Assembly (NCBI GenBank): GCA_037355855.1
Contig: CM074767.1
Span: 3,017,472-3,081,471, forward strand
DNA length: 64,000 nucleotides
Direction of reading: 5' to 3'
Source: Pseudo-nitzschia pungens
Lineage: Eukaryota; Bacillariophyta; Bacillariophyceae; Bacillariales; Bacillariaceae
Shown here piece by piece: positions 53,295 through 63,338 of the stretch. The notes beneath the pieces are model-generated. The model did not search any database and was not told the DNA's origin. It saw only the letters and a list, made by a program, of their open reading frames with translations. The position numbers were made by a program, and so were the translations under genes. Position 1 is the first letter of the stretch. The number at the start of each line of letters is the position of its first letter.

Positions 53295-54700
53295 AACCTT
53301 GAACATGGTTGATTTTTGTTTTTTTGAGGAATTTGAAAAAAATTCCCGGTCCCCCTCCCCCTACCTGTTCGTCACATGGTTGATCTAATTTTTTTCTATT
53401 CAAAATTTGAATTTTACTGAAGCAATTTTCAACGAACAAGCCGCCAACCCACTGCCAACTTCTCTTGCGAGTGTCAAAGTGACACCGGGTGTCACTTTGA
53501 CACTTGACACTCGCTGATACTTTTGGGTATCAAAGTGACACCGGGTGTCACTTTGACCCCGGGTGTCACTGTGACACCCGCAGTGACGAACAAAGGCAAG
53601 TAAGACAAACATAGAGGAACGTGTGTGTTTGTTCGTCTGCTCCAATCCGGACGAACAAACGAACGAACATGTTGTACTCGTTGGGGGACGTGCCAGCAGC
53701 CACCGTCGTTCCGTCCAACACGTGCATTCCTCCCTGTCTGTTGTGTGCAGTTTTGGATCGCACAAAGTGCATTTTCGGAGTATGGCGCTCGTTGGAATCT
53801 GCGAGAACAAAACCACAATGACGAGGATGTTGGCTTTGTCTCTTTGCCTCGATGGAATCGCAATGCGCGGCGCAAGTGTTGCTGCGAACCGGTGGCAAAG
53901 ACGGGAATGCGGGCAGACATGAAGATCAGATGGGATAAGATAAGATCGGATCGAAACCTAATCATCTGCAGTACATGCCAATGCGCGCGTCGTGGTGCAT
54001 CAAATTGCGTTGCGTCCCGTCCCGTCCCGTTGCATCGGACAGAAATAATGATGCGTCGAATCGCAGCAGTCGCAACCGCAACGTGACGTGTGACGAGACG
54101 GACACCACCATACCAGAACAACTGTTTTTTTTTCGGAGCGCCCTCCGGATCATCGGGTGGCAAATTCGCCCCCGACGGATCTTTGTTGCCGGCGTGCACG
54201 TGCCTCTCTGCGTCCCGGATCGCTTCCCCGGCGGCGGGGACGGCACCCATCCCCTCGCTCGCGCCGCTCTCCCTTCCGTTTTTTTCCCAACACGCATACA
54301 CACGCACTTGTTTTGTCATCATGAAAAATTGTTTGTCTATCTACATAATTACCTGGTACCAACAAGGCTGAGGTTCGTCTGAATCTAAGACGAACACAGA
54401 CGAACAAAGACGGACTAAGACGAACGAGTGTCAAAGTGATACCGGGTGTCACTTTGACCCCGGGTGTCACTTTGACACTTGACACTCGCTGATACCCAGG
54501 GTGTCACTTTGACCCCGGGTGTCACTTTGACACCCGATATTTTAGCGATGAGTACAGTGTTGTTCATGGCGACAGGTTGGTAGTATTGAGAAAATCTGTC
54601 AAAAAAAAATCAACCATGTTCGTTTCGTGCGTTTTGCGCAGGGGGCTGAAAAAATTTAAATTATTAGAAAAAAATTAAATCAACCATGTTCCTTACCGTA
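53295..54700. repeat. Foldback-like element with GAACATGGTTGAT ends and GGTGTCACTTTGAC repeat blocks
   Basis: GAACATGGTTGATTT at about 53301 and a second ATGGTTGAT near 53377 are mirrored by ATCAACCATGTTC near 54610 and 54682, each next to T or A runs, so the ends are inverted copies. Inside, two blocks (53470-53585 and 54428-54535) repeat in direct orientation GAGTGTCAAAGTGA, CCGGGTGTCACTTTGA and TTGACACTCGCTGATAC. The central part (53590-54420) is GC-rich, with open frames on both strands but no recognised domain. It looks like a non-autonomous DNA element; no transposase is seen. Confidence 0.6.
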
Positions 54701-55238
54701 AGGTAACCTTACCCGGTACCGGTAAGATTACGTATTGATTTGAATGCATTGGCATGTGTGTGTGAGGATGAATCCCGAATAGTTAGTGAATAACCTCGAA
54801 TCTGGCTGAAATTTTTACTGCTACGTAAGCTTACCTGATACCGAAGGTAAGGTTCTTACTGGTACATGACTTCACGCATACATTCACACTTGGTCTTATC
54901 CTCATACCGGTACCGGTACTGGTAGTCGAAGATGGTTACTCGTGCGACCCGTACCTCGTACGTACGGTACGTACCCTACCGTACAAGTAAGATTTACGTA
55001 GTCCTTCAAAAGTTGAAAACAACGTTTGGTCAAATTTGGTCAAAGAAGTCAATTTACCGCCTTTATCTCTTACTTGTTACTCATCAGCTGATTTGTCTCA
55101 CATAACATGTTAGCCGGTCGTATGGGGTAATTAAGATTATGATGCAGTATCCTACGACGCACCTACTCGAGTCGCTGAACGATTGAGGAGCATTGCGAAT
55201 AAAACCAACTAACTGTAAGGAAGGAATAGTGATCAACA
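54701..55238. other. Intergenic region upstream of RPL23A, rich in GGTAAGG/CCTTACC motifs
   Basis: Several palindromic GGTACC, ACCGGT and CCTTACC/GGTAAGG strings (for example 54695-54730, 54835-54860, 54900-54925, 54955-54990). Holds the RPL23A promoter; no TATA box at a convincing distance was noted. Confidence 0.5.
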
Positions 55239-55834
55239 ATGGCAGGTACGAGGAAAAATGATGAATAGAGTAGGATCGTATGTTGTGTCCGAATGGTGGT
55301 TCATGTGCGAGGATACTCGTTTTGTTTCGCGAGAGCAGTCACATCTGTCGTCAACGAGATTCCTGCTGACCTTGGCTTTTCCCCCTTGGACATATTTGTA
55401 ACTCCCTTTTCATTGCGGTAGGTAAGGCTTCAGCAGTAGCGGGCGCCCTTAAGAAGGGTGTTTCGAAAAAGGGAACTCGCATTCACACCAAGGTTCACTT
55501 CTACAAACCCAAGACATTCAAGCCTTCTAGAAATCCGAAGTACGAGAGAAAGAGCACGCCAAAGAAGACCGGCGTTGACCCATTTTCCGTCATCAAGTAT
55601 CCTCTGACAACCGAATCGTCGATGAAGTTGATTGAAGATAGTAACACGCTTGTTTTCATTGTTGATATCAAGGCGAACAAGCGTCAAATCAAGGCCGCTG
55701 TACGAGAACTCTACAACATCGAATGCGAAAAGGTGAACACTCTCATCACTCCTCGCGGCTTGAAGAAGAGCTACGTAAGACTGAGCAAAGACTATGATGC
55801 CCTGGATGTTGCTAACAGAGTCGGAGTGATCTAA
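55239..55834 (+). CDS. RPL23A: 60S ribosomal protein L23a (uL23), two exons
   Basis: Exon 1 is only seven bases (55239-55245, ATGGCAG). The intron is 55246-55421 (GTACGA...GGTAG) and exon 2 is 55422-55834, giving 139 residues. Visible family features: a basic N-terminal part ([35 protein letters not shown]) followed by the conserved uL23 core from [13 protein letters not shown] through [15 protein letters not shown] to [21 protein letters not shown], ending ANRVGVI. It binds 25S rRNA near the peptide exit tunnel and helps dock the signal recognition particle. The splice is needed: read straight through, the ATG frame stops ten codons later. Convergent with the RAD18-like gene, 223 bp away. 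Confidence 0.95.
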
Positions 55835-56057
55835 ACTATTTTTACCAAACCTAGAATAAAGAGAAATCGACACCCCCTTGACTGAATGTATCCTAAGTTG
55901 ATTTACCGCCGTCATGGCTTCTTTTGTGGAGGTGCGCAAATCCGTAATAGAATTAAGAGAGGAGGATGTTGGTGTCAAATATTGTGAATTCTGAACCCTC
56001 TATGGATTACAAATCTCAATAGAGTTATACAGAATAACCGAAAGAGTGTCGAAGAAA

Positions 56058-57521
56058 TCATGTTTTTCGATAACTACACATCTGGCAGATGTAATCTATC
56101 CCAAGATTAATGAAAGTGCATCTATCGCATGCCCAATGAACGCGATTCGTATGAACTGAAGAAGGCAAAGGAGATGATCGTGTCGCCGGTTTTCTTTCGT
56201 CAGGCGTGCTTCCAGTGCACGTAATTATTGTTGCTGATTTCAATTTTTTTCGAGCTTGAGATTTTTGACAAGCACTAGAGGGTAGTGCATTGGGAGATAA
56301 TGAATCCTTGACGAATGTATTTTGTTTATTCTTCGTGATAGCGGTACTCCTTAGTTTCATCCGACTTTCGTCCGGTTTCGGTTCCGTATCATCAGAGGAC
56401 GAATCACGATGGACTGCGTTCGAAGAGGATTCCGTAGATTTTTTCGCACATATCTGATCTTCAATCCTATTGGAAAAGTCACTGGCATGCTTATCATGCT
56501 CAGTATGACCATATTTTTCGTCGCAGAAAGCCGTGGAAGGACTGGTAGATGATCCAGAATCTTTCTTCATGCGTTCTCGTAATTGATTAACCAAGGAATT
56601 GAAGTTCGCCTTCATCTTTTTGTCGAACTCGATATTGCCACTTGTGACGTTCCCACTCTTGATATTTTCATTCAATTTCTCTATGCATTTCATATCGCCC
56701 GCAGCTCCTGTAATCAGAGCCCGATTTTTTTCCTCTTGTTGCGCGTCCATTTCTTTCTTTAGTTCTGCCGCTAGATCTGATGGTGTTTTGGGCTCAATAC
56801 TGTCCACTTCCGCGTTCCACATGCTTTGGAACTTTCGAATACGGTCCAACAGATCTTGCTCAGTCCCAGCTGTAGGAATATCGTATTCTTTACAAAGTCT
56901 TCGCAATTCAGATTTCTTCATTCGACCGTAGTTCCTGGGCTGCATCTTTCGTTTGATGGGTGAGTCCTGATGATCATCACTTCGGCAACCAATACTCTCA
57001 ACACTGTTCTTCTTCTCAGAGCCATCCTCGATATAATATACGTTTTCAGATGCCTTTCGCTTTTTACGTCGCCGCTGTGTATCGCAACCGGAAGGAATAG
57101 AATGTGGATCATTTGTTGGCGATGATCTATGATGGCTCAACAATAGTTGTTTGAAACATTTTACACTGTCTTGGACACTTCGATTAATTACCAAAGCCTT
57201 GTCGACGTCCATGACGCCTACAATCCTTCGACATAATGGACAAGAGCGCTCCTGGCGGTGAGTACCACTACGCACTGTCACCCAGTAGCTACGGATACAT
57301 ACTGAACAGAAAGTATGGCCGCATTCTTTTATGGAGACTGCTTTATTGAAAAGTCTCGAACAAATTCGACAACGAAACGTTTCGTCCAGGTCCTGATATG
57401 CTTTCGGGATTCTACTTTCGTCGAAAATATTCTCTTCATTGTCTCCCATTAGTTGATGCTGATGCTCCAATTTAGCTGACTTTTCTTGTTTTTTCATGTG
57501 CCTAGACTCTGCGAAAGCCAA
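56058..57521 (-). CDS. RAD18: RAD18-like E3 ubiquitin ligase (RING, SAP, RanBP2-type finger)
   Basis: 487 codons. RING C3HC4 at residues 51-97 (C51, C54, C67, H69, C72, C75, C94, C97), preceded by IPKAYQDLDETFRC, which resembles RAD18 N-termini. A SAP DNA-binding motif lies at about 197-232 (MKKSELRRLCKEYDIP...LLDRIRKF). A RanBP2-type zinc finger is at the extreme C-terminus (W463, C465, C468, C479, C482). Known role of RAD18: with RAD6 it mono-ubiquitinates PCNA at stalled forks. The UBZ4 finger usual between RING and SAP was not seen, and the RanBP2 finger is unusual; such fingers often bind ubiquitin. In-frame ATGs at codons 9 and 25 are possible starts. Another RING-SAP ligase cannot be excluded. 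Divergent from RRP15. Confidence 0.75.
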   Translation of the reverse strand: MAFAESRHMKKQEKSAKLEHQHQLMGDNEENIFDESRIPKAYQDLDETFRCRICSRLFNKAVSIKECGHTFCSVCIRSYWVTVRSGTHRQERSCPLCRRIVGVMDVDKALVINRSVQDSVKCFKQLLLSHHRSSPTNDPHSIPSGCDTQRRRKKRKASENVYYIEDGSEKKNSVESIGCRSDDHQDSPIKRKMQPRNYGRMKKSELRRLCKEYDIPTAGTEQDLLDRIRKFQSMWNAEVDSIEPKTPSDLAAELKKEMDAQQEEKNRALITGAAGDMKCIEKLNENIKSGNVTSGNIEFDKKMKANFNSLVNQLRERMKKDSGSSTSPSTAFCDEKYGHTEHDKHASDFSNRIEDQICAKKSTESSSNAVHRDSSSDDTEPKPDESRMKLRSTAITKNKQNTFVKDSLSPNALPSSACQKSQARKKLKSATIITCTGSTPDERKPATRSSPLPSSVHTNRVHWACDRCTFINLGIDYICQMCSYRKT

Positions 57522-58254
57522 TGCAGATGCTATCCCAATCTCATCAGGAGTTTCAAGTTGTGCTTCTTCATAAGGTTACTTCGTATTTTTTGGGAACAAA
57601 ATCGTAGCTCCTTGTAGCAGGTAAAAATTACCGGTAGTAGTAGCCTTACTATTACAGTACGCAAAAAGCATGTTCCCGACATCCAATACTCAATAACCTT
57701 ACCGTAGAATGTCACAGTTCAGATTGAACGGTACTGTAATCTTAGCCTCTCGGTTACCAAATACGGTACGAGAGGTACAACCGGTAAGACTTACATGGCA
57801 CAAGTACTTGAACGAGGACCTACGTACATTACCTTGTGTCGGTAAGTGTACCTGTACCGGTAAGTGTCCGGGAAAGAGAAAAATTCTACTACGTACAATG
57901 GGTTAATTTTAAAAATTATTTTTCGTCCGTCCTTATCTACGGATGCACAACCATCCGTTTTTCATGTTTCCGCTCGAAAAGTACGATACAAATATGTTGG
58001 ATAGAGCGATTTCTTTACGTAACAGGTAAGGTTACGTAACCTTACCGGTATTGCTCCTTAAAATTCGAGGTTTTCCACCATGTGATTCTTATTATTATTT
58101 CATCCTTCTCTCAAAAAGAAAATCCAGTTGCCTTAACGTTGTCATCAAATTGAATGGCGACGACGAATATCAGCTATACATATCTGTTCAGTGTATGAAA
58201 AGACTCAATCTAAACGAATCAATTTTGAGTCCTTACCTAAAAGAAAGGTGCAAT
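57522..58254. other. Divergent promoter region between RAD18-like gene and RRP15
   Basis: No supported gene. Many copies of CCGGTAAG, GGTAAGT and CCTTACC (near 57630, 57697, 57780, 57840-57865, 58025-58050), including the palindrome AAGGTTACGTAACCTT at 58029-58044. An open frame reaches back from RRP15 to 58051 but lacks family resemblance before 58255. Confidence 0.5.
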
Positions 58255-59506
58255 ATGAAACAAAGCAAAAAGCGAGCAGTGCCCAATGTAAAGGAAGAAA
58301 ATCTCGATCGATTTGCTGGCTCGAGCGATGAAGAGGAGGAAGAACCCATGGCACCACCTGCTTCAGCCGTATCAACACTTGATGATGATCATGATGCCGA
58401 CGAAGAGAATGATACGGATGATGATGATCATGATGATGGTGGTGATGGCGATAATTTGCTTCCTGGTGATGAGTTTTTGAGCGGACGGGCCGACAGAAAG
58501 AAGAGTAGACAGAACAAGCACGATGATGGCAATAACAGCGACTCGAGCAGCATAGAAGGAGAAGAAATAGACGCGGCGACCAAAATGGCAAACGTCATGA
58601 GCAAAATTCTTGGAACAAAAGCAACCAATTTAGATAACAAGTCTGCTCATCCATCATCCGTTGTGCTCGCGAAGACTGTAACACCTTTGCAGAAATTACA
58701 ACAAAAAGAAAAAGAGCAACAGAAAGCCATAAAGGAAAAACGCCGGGCAAATCGCGAACGGAATCTTACGGCTCTGCATCTTCCTCTGTCGATTGCTACC
58801 ACCAACATTATCCACCCAGGGGCTCAGTTATCAGTTGCGAAGGAATTGGAGCAGGAACGTTTCCATCGACGTGTCGCTACAAGGGGTGTGGTTGCCCTGT
58901 TCAATGCCATTACTCAGCATCAGAAGATCAATACCCCTGGTGTACGTATACCTTCGATCTTGTATAATTGGTGTTTGACCGTTACAATAGCAATTGATGG
59001 CCACTTATGCTGAGATCAAAACTCACTCAACATACTTTTTCCTTTCGTTTCACTCAATTTCAGAGTGAAAGTAATTTGTCCTCAAAGAACAAAGAAACAT
59101 CGAAGTTGACAAAGCATGGGTTTTTGGACAAAATTAAAGCTGCTGCGAAGTTGAAAGGAAGTGAAGAACTAGATGGCGAAACTCGCAAACGTGGGAAGAA
59201 CGTTGCTAGTAGTGAAGGAAACAATGGCTCCTCATGGGGTGCGTTAAAGGATGATTACATGCTTAATTCGAAAAAGGTGAGTTCCTGAAATCATGAAAAG
59301 GCTTCATAAAAAGATCATCATACTAGTTCTGCTTTTCCGTTTGAAATCTTATCATATTTCCATCATTTTCGTTCGGAAAGAATTGGGATGAAGAATCATC
59401 AGACGAGGAACCTTTTGATGAATCTGGCATCCTTGATGAAGAACAAAATGGAGACTTACAAGGATCAACACAAAAGAAAAAACGCCGTGTTTCAGGCAAG
59501 CAATAA
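58255..59506 (+). CDS. RRP15: RRP15-like ribosomal RNA processing protein, three exons
   Basis: Exons 58255-58941, 59064-59276 and 59381-59506; both introns (122 and 104 bp) are phase 0 with GT...AG ends; 341 residues. The N-terminal third is very acidic with Asp/Glu/His runs. Then come KMANVMSKILGTKA (about 103-116) and a Lys/Glu/Gln coil ending ALHLPLSI. The conserved RRP15 block RVATRGVVALFNAITQHQK follows near 205-225, then KHGFLDKIKAA and SWGALKDDYM. It ends in the acidic SSDEEPFDESGILDEE and a basic tail. RRP15 acts in the nucleolus in pre-60S assembly and 27S pre-rRNA processing. An upstream in-frame ATG at 58195 would add 20 residues. Convergent with the acyl-CoA synthetase, 109 bp apart. 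Confidence 0.88.
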
Positions 59507-59615
59507 TCAGAAACTGAAACTAAACTATATTAAAACGTTTGTAATCAAAATTACAACGCAATATTTCTTGTTTCTGAATTTCGTGACATAAAAGGCACAT
59601 CATTTTCTCGGTATG

Positions 59616-62036
59616 TTATGCTGCTTCGTCAAATGTGTGTTGGCCATGTGCATCATTCGAGTTCATTGCATCATCCCAATACAGATTTTCAATGAGGTCA
59701 TTGTATGCCTCAAAAACTTTGTGTTTTCGAATGCTCATTTTTGGAGTTAGCATGTTGTTGGCGGCAGTAAAGGGGGCAACAAACGCCCACCTATGTGGAA
59801 TTTCATACTTTTTCAGGTCTGAACAGCACATGCGAATTTCGTTGTCAATTAAAACCTTAAGTCGCTTTTCGTTTGCAATTTCAATATCAGAGACCGTATC
59901 ATCGCACTCTAATTCCTGTCGAATGGTAACCCAATCTGGTACTATCAGTGCGACGTTGTACGGTTTATTGGCTCCACAAACCACTACTTGGCTGATGAAT
60001 CGACTAACGCCAATAGCATTTTCTATTGGTGCGGGCACCACGTACTTCCCATTTTCTAATTTATATTGTTCCTTGATGCGACCAGTAACCTTGATCCAAC
60101 CTTCCGCATCCATCATCCCCAAATCACCAGTATGAAACCTAAGAAGGACAGGAAAAGTAAGATACGACTCGCTTTCCATCTATTTCTGCATAAGAATCGA
60201 AATCGTTTCACACTTACATTCTGGATTTACCATCTGGGGCGACGCTGATGACCTCATCCGTCGCTTCCATATTGTTGTAGTAGCCTCGCATCACGTTTGG
60301 TCCAGTGCAACAAATCTCCCCCTCATTACCCGGAGGCAGTGCTTTTCCGTCTTTGTCGATGATGTACACTTCAACTCCTTCTAGTGGAAGTCCGACGCTT
60401 CCAATTGATCGTTTACTGGGAGAATTCAATGTTATGATCGGTGATGTTTCTGTGAGACCATAACCCTCCAACACTGGAATTCCAATTGAATCCATGAATT
60501 GTAGAACGTCTATCGGACAAGCAGCTCCAGCAACACAACCATATCGGAGATTGCCCCCAAATCTATCGCGAATTTTTGACAAAACTAATCGATCTAAAAT
60601 TCTAAATTTGAATTCTTCATGATATCTCAGAGCACCTCGCTCACCTCGATGGAATTGAGCGTTGTTGTTCCCGATCTCTATAGCACTTTTCAGTAACATA
60701 TCTTGAATGTAGTGACCGGAGTTCATTTTATTCTGGACACTGTCGTAAATTTTGTTGTAAAAAGCTGGAACAGCAAAAAGAACTGTAGGCTTCACAAGTT
60801 GCAAATCTTCTAAAAGAAATGGTATACCCCTACAAATTGCACAACTTGAGCCAAATGACATAGCCATCCAAAGTTCGACTGTCTGTCCATAGGAATGAGC
60901 CCTGTGACATCCCAAAGAGATTGAAACCGGGAAGAGGCGATAAGGGAAATGAAAGGTAAGAGGTGTTAAATATGATACAACAATAGAACAAAACATCATA
61001 AGATCTACCTACCAGGGTAAGAATGCCAAAGTTTTACTAGATTCATCAAGTAAATCAAACGGGTTCTGTGACATCGACCTTCCTCCTTTGATATTTGATA
61101 CTATATTACGATGGGTGAGTTCAACACCCTTTGGTTTTCCCGTAGTTCCTGACGTATAAATTAGATTAGCAAGATCTTCCTCGTCTGGAGGTGTCAGCAT
61201 AGAACTCTGTGGAGGTGACAACAAGTTATCAATAGTTCGGTTTGCAGCTTCTTGATATCCATATTCTTCGCCATCAACAGCGTCTAAACAAAGTGTCGAA
61301 TGAACACTGGGTGTTGTGTCAAGGACCTCACTGCTGAAACGATGAAACACCTCTTTTGTCGAACAAAAGACCACACTCACAGACGAATCGTTTATGATAT
61401 ATCTCCAATCTGTCGCTAGCTGGGCTTCGTACATTGGTACTAGTGTCGCGTTTAATGAGTACGTAGCAGCGGCAATCATGGCCCATTCGTATCGATTGTT
61501 GGAGATAATTCCTACTTTATCGAACTTTTTGACTCCTGCAAAAGGGAAGCAAAGAATTTTTCGTAATGAGAGGGGAAAACCGCCGTGCTGCTTTGTGCAA
61601 TTGCCTACGACGAGTCGGAAATCATTTTCTCACCAAGATCCTTCAACAGTACACAACATTCGTGTACCTTATTTCCGAAATCTTCGTAGATCAAGTAATC
61701 AAAGTTGGAAGTTGTTTCGTTGTAAGTTCCGTAGATCGGGTTCTTGGAATAGACCTGATCTCAGTTTGTCCAAGAAAGATTCGTATGAAAAATGGACGTT
61801 AGATAATAATTGAATTCAACTTCTATAGCGTAACGCCGGACCGAAAAACTCACCTCACATGCTTTACTTTGAAGTTCATGGAGGGTTTTGAATTCAAGCA
61901 ATCCATCTTTTCGATGTAATTCATTTGTATTTGATTGCGAAACAAAGGAAGAAAAAGATCTCCATTTGCTACCGTTTGTGGCAACGGGGAACCGTCTTCC
62001 AGCGAACTTGACAATTGCTCCAGTTAAAAATCGCAT
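59616..62036 (-). CDS. ACSL: Long-chain acyl-CoA synthetase (AMP-binding family), five exons
   Basis: Exons on the minus strand: 62036-61854, 61754-61634, 61535-61013, 60901-60218 and 60138-59616. Introns are 79-111 bp with GT...AG, phases agree throughout, and the joined protein has 677 residues. It activates fatty acids: fatty acid + ATP + CoA to acyl-CoA. Motifs: the AMP/ATP loop TSGTTGKPKG at 229-238, FLPWAHSYGQ across intron 3, YGLTETSP, FHTGDLGMMDAEGW across intron 4, and TGRIKEQYKLENGKYV, the family's substrate-side signature. The C-terminal LTPKMSIRKHKV holds the usual catalytic Lys region. The N-terminus (MRFLTGAIVKFAGRRFP, Arg/Ser-rich, few acids for 35 residues) could be a mitochondrial presequence. 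Length fits eukaryotic ACSL. Confidence 0.92.
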
Positions 62037-63338
62037 CTATCGTATCTTTTCGAATATTGATTTCCTTGTCTACTGACCTTCTCTTGTGTTTGGTACAAGA
62101 ATTTTGGAAACTTTTTGTTGTTGAGAGAGTTTGGTCGTTCGCAAAGAAACGAATCAATCCATTCTCGCTTTTAAATTCCATCGATTTTGACGAGATTGGA
62201 AAAACAAGACTAGTTGGTGTCAACAACAATCTGTGACTCGTGACACTGTTGTCATCGACGCGAATAATTCTCAGATTTTTCCAGTGCCGTTAATGAACGC
62301 AGTCACGATTGAATGAGGTTGCCGGAATTGGAAGCAATGAGTCTACGAGAAATTATTTTTTTGGTACAAGCATATTGTGATGATATAAAAAAATATTACT
62401 ACCAGTAATTAACCTTACCTCCGGTCCATAATACTGGGCAATCCAGCGAACATTTTTGAACTTGGGATCAATTTTTAACCAATTCAAATGATTCTTTTTG
62501 GGTTAAACTCTCCTCAACAAACTCCCTATGCCTGGTTAGACACTAGTTAGGCTAGTGGTATTGGTCTACCTTTCATTGGGACTCAAAGTCAGCTTTTACT
62601 GCCCTAGAAATGTGATTTTACCGGTTGAAAGCCTTCCAACGGTCATTTGAAACTCTGGAAAGTTCCCCCAGCAAGCTGAGACAATAACCTTTCATTATTG
62701 TATAGTAGTGTGAACCAGAAGAGTGTTCTTGACAACGATATTTGTCTTCCAAATTGAGCCATTTTTTGCTCAACTGACACTAAAAACAGTGTGATAGCCC
62801 TAGTAATTTAATTGTGTGATCGTGATTTTGATGCGCACCTATTTTAATTTATTTGGTACAAATTCTACACATTTGGACCGCACAGAGAAGGGTCATCGAT
62901 ACAGTGTCCCTGAAATGCAACTGACGTTGCAAATATTATTGATAGTACAACCACATACGGGATTCCACGTGGGATTCGATACACTAGTCGACACCATATA
63001 ATTTTAGAAGTACCCGGACCATTTTTTGTGGTCTGAGAGTAGAGTACTGGTTGCAATGCCATATATACAAATATGGTAGAAACAATGGAATTTTACTCCC
63101 GTATTTTAACACGGGGTGCGCAACTCTTGCAACAAAAACGAGAGGCTCTTGAGTAGGGATTCATCTTTTCCCGAAACCAACTCCGAAACCAACTCCGGCC
63201 GACAGAGGTGCTGCCCATTTGCTTTTGCTCACAAAATTCATCACTGAATACACAGCAATTAGACCATTTAATTACAGTAACAACAAAAAAAAGAGAAAAA
63301 AGAAACAAGCAAAACAACAAGCAAGCAAAACAACGAGT
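62037..63338. other. Intergenic region upstream of the last gene
   Basis: No supported gene. Near 62950 is GGGATTCCACGTGGGATTCG, faintly like the GGGATTCGG string of the gypsy LTRs, but no matching LTR ends were found. Contains the start-side region of the acyl-CoA synthetase. Confidence 0.5.

Noticed and set aside
53492..54322. 276-codon open frame on the minus strand and overlapping frames in the foldback-like region
   Set aside because: High GC gives long frames on both strands; no motif is recognised and the frame runs through the noncoding repeat blocks.
62930..63060. Solo gypsy LTR near GGGATTCCACGTGGGATTCG
   Set aside because: Only a short string resembles the LTRs; no TG...CA ends or target duplication could be found.
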